From contig CALZJY010000022.1 in NCBI GenBank assembly GCA_945787925.1, positions 1 through 13,834 of the forward strand: a stretch of 13,834 nt of DNA, in the 5' to 3' direction. This document shows, piece by piece, positions 6,886 through 13,625 of this stretch (positions within the stretch are counted from its first letter, which is position 1; the number at the start of each line of letters is the position of its first letter). Both the position numbers and the translations under genes were made by a program. The DNA is from an uncultured Anaerosporobacter sp. (GTDB lineage Bacteria > Bacillota > Clostridia > Lachnospirales > Lachnospiraceae). Under the pieces are notes generated by a model. That model was not told the origin of the DNA. It did no database searches and saw only the letters and a program-made list of their open reading frames with translations.

Positions 6886-8346
6886 ATGGAAGTACTTAGT
6901 TTAAAAGAAGTAGTAGAAGCCGTAGGTGGTACGCTATTACAAGGCAATTTAGAGGGAAGCATTCAAGGTGTTTCAACAAACTCAAAAGAAATTAAAGAAG
7001 GGGAGTTATTTGTTCCAATCATTGGTGAACGTGTAGATGCACACCGTTTTATCAAAGGAGCATTTGAATTAGGAGCAGCGGCTACGTTTACTTCTCATCC
7101 GTTAGAAGAAGTAGAGGTAGTAGAGGGAAAAGCCTATATCAAAGTAGGTGATTGTTTAGAAGCGATGCAGGCATTAGCTTCTTATTATCGTAGTAAATTT
7201 GAAATTCCTGTGATTGGTGTAACAGGAAGCGTTGGAAAGACAACGACGAAGGAAATGATTGCTGCTGCATTAGAGACAAGATATCAAGTATTAAAGACAG
7301 CAGGAAATATGAATAGCCAGGTAGGCCTTCCACTTACTTTATTCCGTATTGAAAAACAACACGAAGTAGCGGTAATCGAGATGGGAATGAGCATGGAAGG
7401 GGAAATGGATAATCTTGTGAAGATGGCAAGACCAACCATTGCAGTAATGACAAATATCGGCGTATCCCATATTGGACAGCTTGGAAGCAGAGAAAACATC
7501 CGTAAAGAAAAAACAAACTTAATCAATGGATTTGTAGAATATAAGAAAGGTAGCCTTTATGTAAATGGAAACGATGGATTATTACATGAAATCATTTCCC
7601 ATAAAAACAAAGAAATGACGATTGACCTTTCTGAAAAGACAAATCAAGCATTAGAAGTAGCAGAACTCTATTCCTTTGGAACAAAAGAAGATGCAAGATG
7701 TTATGCGAAAGACATCCATTCTGCAGGAAAGACAACGACATTTACGTATGTAAGCGAAGTAGAAGGCACAAAACAAGAAGAAGCCGTAACATTACAAGTG
7801 CTTGGAGAACACAATGTTATGAATGCTTGCGTAGCGCTTGGCGTGGCAGCAGAGCTTGGTATTCCAGCAGAGGTTGCAAAAGAAGGATTATATCATTATC
7901 AACCAATCGCGATGCGTGGACAAATGGAAGAAGTAGATGGCGTTACGATCATTGATGATTCTTATAATTCCAGTCCGGATTCTATGAAGAGCGGGTTAAA
8001 CGTACTTCTTGCAATGGACAATAAACGTGTATTTGCGGTATTTGCGGATGTATTAGAATTAGGGGAAGAGTCAAGAGAGCTTCACTATCAAGTAGGAGAG
8101 TACATTGTGGCTCTTGCAAAAGAAGGAAAGCGTATCGACGGACTTATTACAATCGGAACAGAAGCAAAGGCAATTTCTGATGCAGTATGTGACCATGGGC
8201 TTGACATGATTGTGAAACATTGTGATAATAACGATAAAGCCTATGAAGCGATTGAAGGTATGAAACAACCAGGTGATGCATATTTAATCAAAGGATCTCG
8301 CGGAATGCATACAGATGAAATTGTAGCGAAATTAAAGAAAAAATAG
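6886..8346 (+). CDS. murF: UDP-MurNAc-tripeptide:D-Ala-D-Ala ligase MurF
   Basis: This ATP-dependent cytoplasmic ligase adds D-Ala-D-Ala to UDP-MurNAc-tripeptide, the last cytoplasmic step of pentapeptide synthesis. Visible features in order are an N-terminal substrate domain with GVSTNSKEIKEGELFVPI (28-45), the ATP loop GVTGSVGKTTTKE (111-123), EMGMS (165-169), NIGVSHIGQLGS (190-201), GEHNVMNA (307-314) and DDSYNSSPDSM (357-367), the MurF version of the YNANP motif. FADVLELGEES (386-396) follows. The length, 486 residues, is slightly above the usual 450-460, with the extra in the central domain around 215-300. The ribosome site (GGGCAGG, eight bases before the ATG) is weak. It is the second gene of the operon starting at 5421 and is followed by a terminator. 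By eye its codons (GTA, TTA, AAA, CGT) look more biased than those of the MurE-like gene. Confidence 0.95.
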   Translation: MEVLSLKEVVEAVGGTLLQGNLEGSIQGVSTNSKEIKEGELFVPIIGERVDAHRFIKGAFELGAAATFTSHPLEEVEVVEGKAYIKVGDCLEAMQALASYYRSKFEIPVIGVTGSVGKTTTKEMIAAALETRYQVLKTAGNMNSQVGLPLTLFRIEKQHEVAVIEMGMSMEGEMDNLVKMARPTIAVMTNIGVSHIGQLGSRENIRKEKTNLINGFVEYKKGSLYVNGNDGLLHEIISHKNKEMTIDLSEKTNQALEVAELYSFGTKEDARCYAKDIHSAGKTTTFTYVSEVEGTKQEEAVTLQVLGEHNVMNACVALGVAAELGIPAEVAKEGLYHYQPIAMRGQMEEVDGVTIIDDSYNSSPDSMKSGLNVLLAMDNKRVFAVFADVLELGEESRELHYQVGEYIVALAKEGKRIDGLITIGTEAKAISDAVCDHGLDMIVKHCDNNDKAYEAIEGMKQPGDAYLIKGSRGMHTDEIVAKLKKK

Positions 8347-8360
8347 ATTAAATGATGATA

Positions 8361-8406
8361 GAGGCTGACGCATCTAGGGAAACTTAGGTGTGCCAGCTTT
8401 TGTTTA
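8361..8406 (+). terminator. Intrinsic terminator after murF
   Basis: A hairpin pairs about 8362-8377 with 8383-8399, with several G-U pairs and one A-C mismatch, closed by a GGAAA-type loop. It is followed by TTTTGTTTA. It begins 15 bases after the murF stop. A perfect 10-bp palindrome, TTTACGTAAA (8403-8412), directly follows. No convincing promoter for priA was found in 8405-8459. Confidence 0.75.
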
Positions 8407-8459
8407 CGTAAATGATACGCAAACATTGGTTGAAAAACAAAGAAAAGGAGGTGCAGTAT

Positions 8460-10706
8460 ATGCTGTTTGCCGACATTATCGTGGATATTTCCCATGAAAA
8501 TTTAGATAAGACATATCAATATGCTGTGCCAGAACAATGTAGAGAAGAAGCAAGGATCGGGGCATTGGCCGAGATACCGTTTGGAAAAGGAAATAATAAG
8601 AGAAAAGGGTATATTGTAGGGCTGAGTACGGAGCCTAATTTTCCAGTAGAACGAATCAAGCCGATTTATGGAATTGTAAAGGGAAGCTTAGTCATCGAAT
8701 CCCAGTTGATTGCGTTAGCGTACTGGATCAAAGATAACTATGGAGCAACCATGAATGATGCCCTTAGGACGGTAATTCCGATTAAGAAGAGTGTAAAAGT
8801 AAAAGAAAAACGATACATTCATTTAGTATTGGAAAAAGAACAGGCAAAAGAAAAGTTAGAGGAATGTTTGAGAAAGCATTATACTGCCCGAGCCCGTCTG
8901 CTTGCAGAACTGATGGACCATACGACGATGGACTATGAGGACGCAATCAATGTATTAAAGGTAAGCAGACAGGTAATTACGGATCTTACGAAGCAAGGAA
9001 TCATCACGGTTTCTAGTGAAGTAAGATATCGAAACCCAGTCAAGAACTTAAAGCAGGAAGAGTATCAGATTCCGTTAAATGAGCAGCAGGCGGAAATTGC
9101 AGATACGATCAAAGGCGAATTTGGTATGGGAATTCGTGATACGTACTTGATTCACGGAATTACAGGCAGTGGAAAAACGGAAGTCTATATGGATATCATT
9201 GCAGAAGTGACGAAGCAGAAAAAGCAAGTCATTATGCTGATTCCGGAAATCGCACTTACTTACCAGACCGTGATGCGATTCTATAAAAGGTTTGGAGAAC
9301 GAGTGTCGATTCTGAATTCTAGAATGTCCCATGGAGAGCGATTTGACCAGTATACAAGGGCAAAGAACGGAGAGATTGATATTATGATCGGGCCAAGATC
9401 TGCATTATTTACTCCGTTTGACCAGCTAGGGATGATCATTATTGACGAAGAGCATGAGGGAAGCTATAAGTCGGAAATGCCGCCAAAATATCATGCAAGG
9501 GAAGTTGCGATTGAACGTGCTAGGCTTGCAGGAGCCACTGTCGTATTAGGTTCGGCAACTCCTTCAGTAGAAGCATATAAGAAAGCGATGGATGGAGAGT
9601 ATCGTTTGTTTGAATTAAATCAGAGAGCGGGACAAGGAACCCTTCCGAAAGTATATATTGCAGACCTTAGGGAAGAACTGAAGGCACGTAATAAATCCAT
9701 CTTTAGTAGGAAGCTAAAGGCGCTTATGCAGGATCGTTTGGAAAAACACGAGCAAATCATGCTGTTTATCAACCGAAGGGGATATGCCGGATTTGTCTCT
9801 TGTCGTGCATGTGGACATGTCATGAACTGTCCGCATTGTGATATTTCCCTTACTAGCCATAATAATGGGAAATTAGTCTGCCACTATTGTGGATTTGAAA
9901 CGTATAAGCCAAAGCAATGCCCAAGTTGTGGCTCGCCATATATTGCGGCCTTTGGGACAGGGACACAAAAGGTAGAGGAATATGTGCACAAGGAATTTCC
10001 GAATGCGAGGGTGCTCCGTATGGATACGGATACGACAAGTGGCAAGGATGGACATGAGAAAATCCTTGCAGCATTTGCGGCGCATCAGGCGGATATCCTT
10101 GTGGGAACGCAGATGATCGTAAAGGGACATGATTTTAAAAATGTCACATTAGTAGGGGTCATTGCGGCGGATTTATCGCTATATGCATCCGATTATCGGG
10201 CGTCAGAACGTACGTTCGAGTTGCTCGCGCAGGCATCTGGAAGGGCCGGACGAGGAGAGAAACCAGGGGAGGTCGTGATTCAGACGTACAACCCGGACCA
10301 CTATAGTGTAGTAGCAGCCGCAAAGAATGATTATAAGGAGTTCTATAATCAGGAGATCGCGTATCGACGTATGGTGAAATATCCACCGTGTTCGAATATC
10401 GTGGCAGTACTGCTCACTTCAAAGAGAGAGCAGGAGGTCGTTCGTGGAGCAAACCTGTTAGCGGCTGCAGCAAAGAAACAATTTGAACAAGTAAATCAAG
10501 AGGAAGAGATTCTTAGAGTCATTGGGCCGACAAAAGCCAACTTATCAAAAGTAAACGATGTCTATCGTTATGTGATTCATATCAAATGTGACGATTATGC
10601 GCTGTTGAAGGCTGTGAAAAATTATATGGAAGGCTTTGTGAAGTACTCGGAGTATTTTAAGTACTGCAATGTTTCCTATGATTTTAACCCAATGAATGGA
10701 TACTAA
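8460..10706 (+). CDS. priA: Primosomal protein N' (replication restart helicase PriA)
   Basis: PriA is a superfamily 2 DNA helicase that recognises stalled or collapsed forks and reloads the replisome. The N-terminal DNA-binding domain spans about 1-105. The helicase core has Walker A GITGSGKT (233-240), DEEH (329-332), GSATPS (364-369), FINRRGY (437-443), GTQMIVKGHDF and QASGRAGRGEKPGEV. The zinc-binding insert has all eight cysteines, C448, C451, C457, C460, C474, C477, C487 and C490. The start was placed at 8460 because AAGGAGG lies eight bases upstream; an in-frame ATG at 8412 has no such site and would add 16 atypical residues. The 748-residue length is normal. It is followed by a DUF2294/MpsC-like gene, not by the def and fmt genes that often follow priA in Firmicutes. 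Confidence 0.97.
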   Translation: MLFADIIVDISHENLDKTYQYAVPEQCREEARIGALAEIPFGKGNNKRKGYIVGLSTEPNFPVERIKPIYGIVKGSLVIESQLIALAYWIKDNYGATMNDALRTVIPIKKSVKVKEKRYIHLVLEKEQAKEKLEECLRKHYTARARLLAELMDHTTMDYEDAINVLKVSRQVITDLTKQGIITVSSEVRYRNPVKNLKQEEYQIPLNEQQAEIADTIKGEFGMGIRDTYLIHGITGSGKTEVYMDIIAEVTKQKKQVIMLIPEIALTYQTVMRFYKRFGERVSILNSRMSHGERFDQYTRAKNGEIDIMIGPRSALFTPFDQLGMIIIDEEHEGSYKSEMPPKYHAREVAIERARLAGATVVLGSATPSVEAYKKAMDGEYRLFELNQRAGQGTLPKVYIADLREELKARNKSIFSRKLKALMQDRLEKHEQIMLFINRRGYAGFVSCRACGHVMNCPHCDISLTSHNNGKLVCHYCGFETYKPKQCPSCGSPYIAAFGTGTQKVEEYVHKEFPNARVLRMDTDTTSGKDGHEKILAAFAAHQADILVGTQMIVKGHDFKNVTLVGVIAADLSLYASDYRASERTFELLAQASGRAGRGEKPGEVVIQTYNPDHYSVVAAAKNDYKEFYNQEIAYRRMVKYPPCSNIVAVLLTSKREQEVVRGANLLAAAAKKQFEQVNQEEEILRVIGPTKANLSKVNDVYRYVIHIKCDDYALLKAVKNYMEGFVKYSEYFKYCNVSYDFNPMNGY

Positions 10707-10731
10707 AGAACGAATTACCGTGGAGGAGTCA

Positions 10732-11121
10732 ATGACAAAAGGACAGTTAGAGGCGAAAATCAGTGAAATTGTTAGTAAGTATGAAGTAGTGTATTTGGGA
10801 AAAGGCCCTAAGAGTATTCGTACCCATATCCTGGGCGATATGATCGTGATACGAATGGTGAGTTTCTTAAATCAGTCAGATAAGAAGCTTGCATCTACAA
10901 CAAAAGGAGTGGAGCTGTTTAAAGAAGTGCAGCGACACTTGTTTGAAGAAGGCAAGGTACAACTTGCACAAATGCTTATGGAGTCAATCAATATTACGAT
11001 TGTCAGCTCCCATATGGATATCAGTACTAAGACTGGTGAAAAGGTAATTATTTTAAGTCTTAGGGAGGATTTGGAAGCGATGATTAGGGAGGATGCAAGT
11101 ATTTCGGTATATACTTCCTAA
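10732..11121 (+). CDS. DUF2294 / MpsC-family small protein
   Basis: This is a small soluble protein of the DUF2294 family (PF10057 as I recall it), which includes MpsC of the staphylococcal MpsABC cation/bicarbonate system. The biochemical role of free-standing members is unknown. Family hallmarks are the KGQLEAKISE start, YLGKGPKSIRTHILGDMI (about 18-35) and SSHMDISTKTGEKVIILSL near the C-terminus. The start was set at 10732, where GGAGG lies five bases upstream and the protein begins MTKGQ as is typical; the in-frame ATG at 10696 would overlap priA and lacks a ribosome site. It is 129 residues long. It lies 25 bases after priA with no terminator between, so it is probably co-transcribed. 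No mpsA or mpsB gene is in the window. The family call is good; a function in ion transport should not be assumed. Confidence 0.82.
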   Translation: MTKGQLEAKISEIVSKYEVVYLGKGPKSIRTHILGDMIVIRMVSFLNQSDKKLASTTKGVELFKEVQRHLFEEGKVQLAQMLMESINITIVSSHMDISTKTGEKVIILSLREDLEAMIREDASISVYTS

Positions 11122-11171
11122 ATACTATGCAAACAGTGTCACAATACTATGCAAAACGTATAAAAGTGTCA
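11121..11171 (+). repeat. Paired 13-bp direct repeats upstream of the DUF4914 promoter
   Basis: AATACTATGCAAA occurs at 11121-11133 and again, identically, at 11143-11155, a 22-bp period (about two DNA turns). Each copy is followed by AGTGTCA (11135-11141 and 11165-11171), at different spacing. The repeats end just upstream of the -35 at 11179. That is a usual place for a regulator to bind, so they may be paired operator sites. The first copy begins at the last base of the preceding stop codon. Confidence 0.7.
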
Positions 11172-11173
11172 TA

Positions 11174-11207
11174 TATTGTTGACAATAAATAAGGATTCAT
11201 ATAGAAT
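11174..11207 (+). promoter_or_regulatory. Sigma-A promoter of the DUF4914 leader, with operator-like inverted repeat
   Basis: TTGACA (11179-11184), 17 bases, then TAGAAT (11202-11207) form a strong promoter, with RNA start expected near 11214. The -35 sits in an inverted repeat, TATTGT-TG-ACAATA (11174-11187), with perfect 6-bp arms. This could be a repressor site. The start codon of the next long gene is about 330 bases downstream, so the transcript has a long leader. Confidence 0.72.
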
Positions 11208-11213
11208 CTTCAA

Positions 11214-11407
11214 TAGATGTGAGAGACATAGGCGGGTGAAAGAAGCATATCGTTGATGTGAAGCTGGAATCAATCTAGTTAATCAGATCTTTCTATGGAA
11301 TTCATTTTAGATCATTGATATATATGGAAGACGAGACAAACTAGCTTGCTAGGGTGTTAGTAAGCCGAAATCTGCTGTTTTTTAACGGATGGTTTCGGCT
11401 GTTTTTA
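11214..11407 (+). ncRNA. Structured leader or small RNA ending in an intrinsic terminator
   Basis: This is the predicted transcript from the 11179-11207 promoter to the terminator at 11363-11407, about 190 bases with no long reading frame. Candidate helices are ATCAAT (11269-11274) with ATTGAT (11314-11319), stacked on GATCT (11286-11290) with AGATC (11309-11313). An 8-bp hairpin, GCTTGCTA (11344-11351) with TAGTAAGC (11358-11365), shares bases with the terminator's 5' arm and could compete with it. I could not match it to a known riboswitch. There is no T-box AGGGTGG-CCGCG element and no SAM, TPP, FMN, lysine, purine or cobalamin core. It may be an attenuator or a free small RNA. Confidence 0.5.
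11363..11407 (+). terminator. Intrinsic terminator inside the DUF4914 leader
   Basis: AGCCGAAA (11363-11370) pairs perfectly with TTTCGGCT (11393-11400), extended by two more pairs at 11371-11372 with 11391-11392. The run GTTTTTAT follows. It lies about 150 bases downstream of the predicted RNA start and 135 bases upstream of the DUF4914 ATG. It would stop transcription before the gene unless bypassed. Confidence 0.8.
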
Positions 11408-11458
11408 TATCAAGGGAAATCCTCCAGGGAGCGTAGAGGCGGTTCAAGGAGGAAAAAG

Positions 11459-11485
11459 ATGCAAAAGATACAATATCTTTCCTGA
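11459..11485 (+). CDS. Possible 8-codon leader peptide (MQKIQYLS)
   Basis: ATG at 11459 is preceded six bases upstream by AAGGAGG (11446-11452), one of the strongest ribosome sites in the window. The frame reads MQKIQYLS and stops at TGA 11483-11485. GGAGGA (11448-11453) can pair with TCCTCC (11420-11425). The coding bases fold as AAAGATA (11464-11470) with TATCTTT (11474-11480). The layout suggests a translated leader peptide, but such a short frame could arise by chance. No repeated regulatory codon is seen. Confidence 0.35.
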   Translation: MQKIQYLS

Positions 11486-11541
11486 CTAATGAAACTTGAA
11501 ATGAAGACATAACAAAGATTAGCGAGAAAGGAGAAAAATTT

Positions 11542-13419
11542 ATGTTTGGACAGTTAAGTAAATTTAATTTAACAAAAGATGTAAAAGACATGCTTTCTGA
11601 GAGCAAATCTTTAGTATTCCCAAAAACAAGAGAGGAACTAATCCGTTTATCTTACGGACATGATCAACTTGATATTTATGAGGTTGCGTACGAAGCAGGA
11701 GAAAAAGGAAGAGTAGTAGAAGCAACCGTAACACGTTGTAAAAATGGTGTTGTTGTAAATTACCCTGAGGATTATATGCGACGCAGAGATCCTGACTGTA
11801 TGGTAATTGGCGATGACAAAGCGACAGATAAACCGAAATACATAGATCGTTTCGGGAAAAAGTTTAAATCAGTAAGAAAAGAAACATTAAACTGGTTAAA
11901 AGAGCAAGAATTAATTGTAATGCCATTTATGTCAGGTGGCGACCAGTATGGTTACGAATCTTTATTGATTTGTCCTAAGAATGCAGCATTCTTCGCATGT
12001 GGTTTGGCGGATATGCAAGGCTTTTTAAGCATGGATGAAATTGAAGAAGGATTCACACCAAGAGCAATCGTTTTTGCGGCACCTCCATTCCGTCATACTC
12101 ATTTTGATGGAAGACAAGTAGTTGTACACAATCGTACAGAACTTGTGCATGAAGTATTTTCTTACAACTTATATCCGGGACCAAGCGCAAAAAAAGGAAT
12201 CTATTCCGTACTTCTTAACATTGGTGAAGAAGAAGGTTGGGTAACTTGTCATGCATCCGCAGTAAAAGTAATTACTCCTTACGATAATGAAATCGTAGTA
12301 ATGCATGAAGGCGCATCGGGCGGTGGAAAGAGCGAAATGCTTGAGCCAATCCATCGTGAAGCAGATCAACGTATCTGTATGGCAAGAAATATTAGAACAG
12401 GTGAAAAAACATATCTTGATTTAAAAGAGACTTGTGAACTTCGTCCAATGATGGACGATATGGCAATCTGTCATTCTAGTATGCAAAACGAAAGCAATAA
12501 ATTAGTAGTAATGGATGCAGAAGCAGGCTGGTTCTTACGTGTAGACAATATTACACATTATGGAAGTGCCCCAAGTATTGAAAAGAGCGTAATCCAGCCA
12601 AAAGATCCATTAGTATTCTTTAATATGGACGGTACTCCAACAGCAACATGTCTTCCTTGGGAACATGTAATGGATTCTACAGGAAAACCTTGTCCAAACC
12701 CACGTGTAATCTTACCACGTGCAACAGTAGAAAACATCGTCAGTGAACCAGCTGAGGTTGATGTACGAAGCTTCGGGGTTAGAACTCCACCAAGTACAAA
12801 AGCAGAACCAAACTATGGTATCATGGGTGTATTCCACGTACTTCCACCAGCACTTGCATGGTTATGGAGATTAGTGGCACCAAGAGGATACAAAAACCCA
12901 AGTATCATCGATTCCAAAGGAATGAGTTCGGAAGGTGTTGGTTCTTACTGGCCATTCGCAACAGGTAAGAAAGTAACACAAGCAAACTTACTATTAGAAC
13001 AAATCATGAAATCTCCTTCTACAAGATATGTATTAATTCCAAACCAACATATCGGTGCGTATGAAGTAGGATTTATGCCACAATGGATTGCAAGAGAATA
13101 TATTGCAAGACGTGGTGGAGCGAAATTCAAACCAGGACATTTAAAACAATCTAGATGTGCAATCTTAGGATATTGTTTAGAGTCCTTAAAAATCGATGGA
13201 CAATATATCCGTCGCGCCTTCTTACAACCAGAAACACAATCTGAACTTGGAGAAGAAGGATATGATGCAGGTGCTAAGATGTTAACTGATTTCTTCCGTG
13301 AAGAATTACAACAATACTTAACAGAAGAATTACATCCAGTAGGACGTCAAATCATTGAATGTTTCATGAATAATGGAACAGTAGATGATTATCTTGCAAT
13401 TTTACCAATGAGATTCTAA
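11542..13419 (+). CDS. DUF4914-family protein with HprK/PEPCK-like P-loop
   Basis: I recognise this as a DUF4914-family protein of unknown function; the usual length is about 620-630 residues and this one has 625. It appears cytoplasmic, with no signal peptide or clear membrane segment. A P-loop, EGASGGGKSEM (256-266), matches the GxSGxGKSE pattern of HPr kinase. It is preceded by CHASAV (236-241), where HPr kinase and PEP carboxykinase carry a conserved His-containing strand, and followed by MDDMAICHSS (304-313), a possible second metal-binding site. The conserved-looking C-terminal half (ILPRATVENI 390-399, GVFHVLPPALAWLWRLVAP 429-447, NQHIGAYEVGF 501-511) is reminiscent of PEP carboxykinase in tone only. 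AAAGGAG lies eight bases before the ATG. Codon use is strongly biased (GTA, ACA, CCA, TTA), suggesting high expression. It is monocistronic, behind a long attenuator-like leader and before a terminator hairpin. The kinase-like role is inferred. Confidence 0.8.
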   Translation: MFGQLSKFNLTKDVKDMLSESKSLVFPKTREELIRLSYGHDQLDIYEVAYEAGEKGRVVEATVTRCKNGVVVNYPEDYMRRRDPDCMVIGDDKATDKPKYIDRFGKKFKSVRKETLNWLKEQELIVMPFMSGGDQYGYESLLICPKNAAFFACGLADMQGFLSMDEIEEGFTPRAIVFAAPPFRHTHFDGRQVVVHNRTELVHEVFSYNLYPGPSAKKGIYSVLLNIGEEEGWVTCHASAVKVITPYDNEIVVMHEGASGGGKSEMLEPIHREADQRICMARNIRTGEKTYLDLKETCELRPMMDDMAICHSSMQNESNKLVVMDAEAGWFLRVDNITHYGSAPSIEKSVIQPKDPLVFFNMDGTPTATCLPWEHVMDSTGKPCPNPRVILPRATVENIVSEPAEVDVRSFGVRTPPSTKAEPNYGIMGVFHVLPPALAWLWRLVAPRGYKNPSIIDSKGMSSEGVGSYWPFATGKKVTQANLLLEQIMKSPSTRYVLIPNQHIGAYEVGFMPQWIAREYIARRGGAKFKPGHLKQSRCAILGYCLESLKIDGQYIRRAFLQPETQSELGEEGYDAGAKMLTDFFREELQQYLTEELHPVGRQIIECFMNNGTVDDYLAILPMRF

Positions 13420-13422
13420 GAA

Positions 13423-13447
13423 CTTAGAGAATCTTAAGGTTTTCTTA
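13423..13447 (+). repeat. CTTA direct repeats after the DUF4914 gene
   Basis: CTTA occurs at 13423, 13433 and 13444, with 10- and 11-bp steps; the middle copy is CTTAAG and the third CTTAAT. A second cluster lies at 13520-13536. The helical phasing resembles sites for OmpR-type response regulators, for example the TTAAG-N5-TTAAG site of CiaR. AT-rich chance repetition is possible. Confidence 0.4.
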
Positions 13448-13456
13448 ATAAATGAA

Positions 13457-13500
13457 AAGAAATATGGGCAGGGAATGAAGTTCTCTGCCCATATTTCTGT
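13457..13500 (+). terminator. Probable terminator after the DUF4914 gene
   Basis: AATATGGGCAGGGAA (13461-13475) pairs with TTCTCTGCCCATATT (13481-13495) with a single G-U pair, around a five-base loop. The stem can extend by about three A-T or G-C pairs on the outside. There is no long T run (tail TCTGTAG), so on the plus strand it may be a partial terminator or an mRNA 3'-end stabiliser. It starts about 40 bases after the stop codon. Confidence 0.65.
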
Positions 13501-13519
13501 AGAAAAAGATAATAGAAAT

Positions 13520-13579
13520 CTTAAGAAAGTCTTAGAAGTAAAAATATGTATTGTAAAAATGAATCGTATAGAGTAAAAT
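13520..13579 (+). promoter_or_regulatory. Promoter and regulator-like repeats upstream of the last gene
   Basis: TTGTAA (13551-13556), 17 bases, and TAAAAT (13574-13579) form a moderate sigma-A promoter; the -35 matches four of six bases. Fifteen bases upstream, CTTAAG (13520-13525) and CTTAGA (13531-13536) form an 11-bp direct repeat. This would suit an activator that compensates for the weak -35. The RNA start near 13586 leaves a leader of about 40 bases. Confidence 0.5.
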
Positions 13580-13625
13580 TAGACAATGTAATTGAAGAAA
13601 AAATAAGGAAGGGATACATAGGAAG

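Noticed and set aside
8412..8459. Upstream in-frame ATG for priA at 8412
   Set aside because: It has no ribosome site and overlaps the end of the terminator and palindrome region. ATG 8460 has AAGGAGG at eight bases and the normal PriA N-terminus.
10696..10731. Start of the DUF2294 gene overlapping priA
   Set aside because: There is no ribosome site before 10696, and the extra 12 residues are not typical of the family. ATG 10732 has GGAGG upstream.
11214..11407. T-box or known metabolite riboswitch in the DUF4914 leader
   Set aside because: AGGGTG at 11351-11356 superficially recalls the T-box, but the rest of the AGGGTGG-CCGCG element is absent. No other known riboswitch core could be found by eye.
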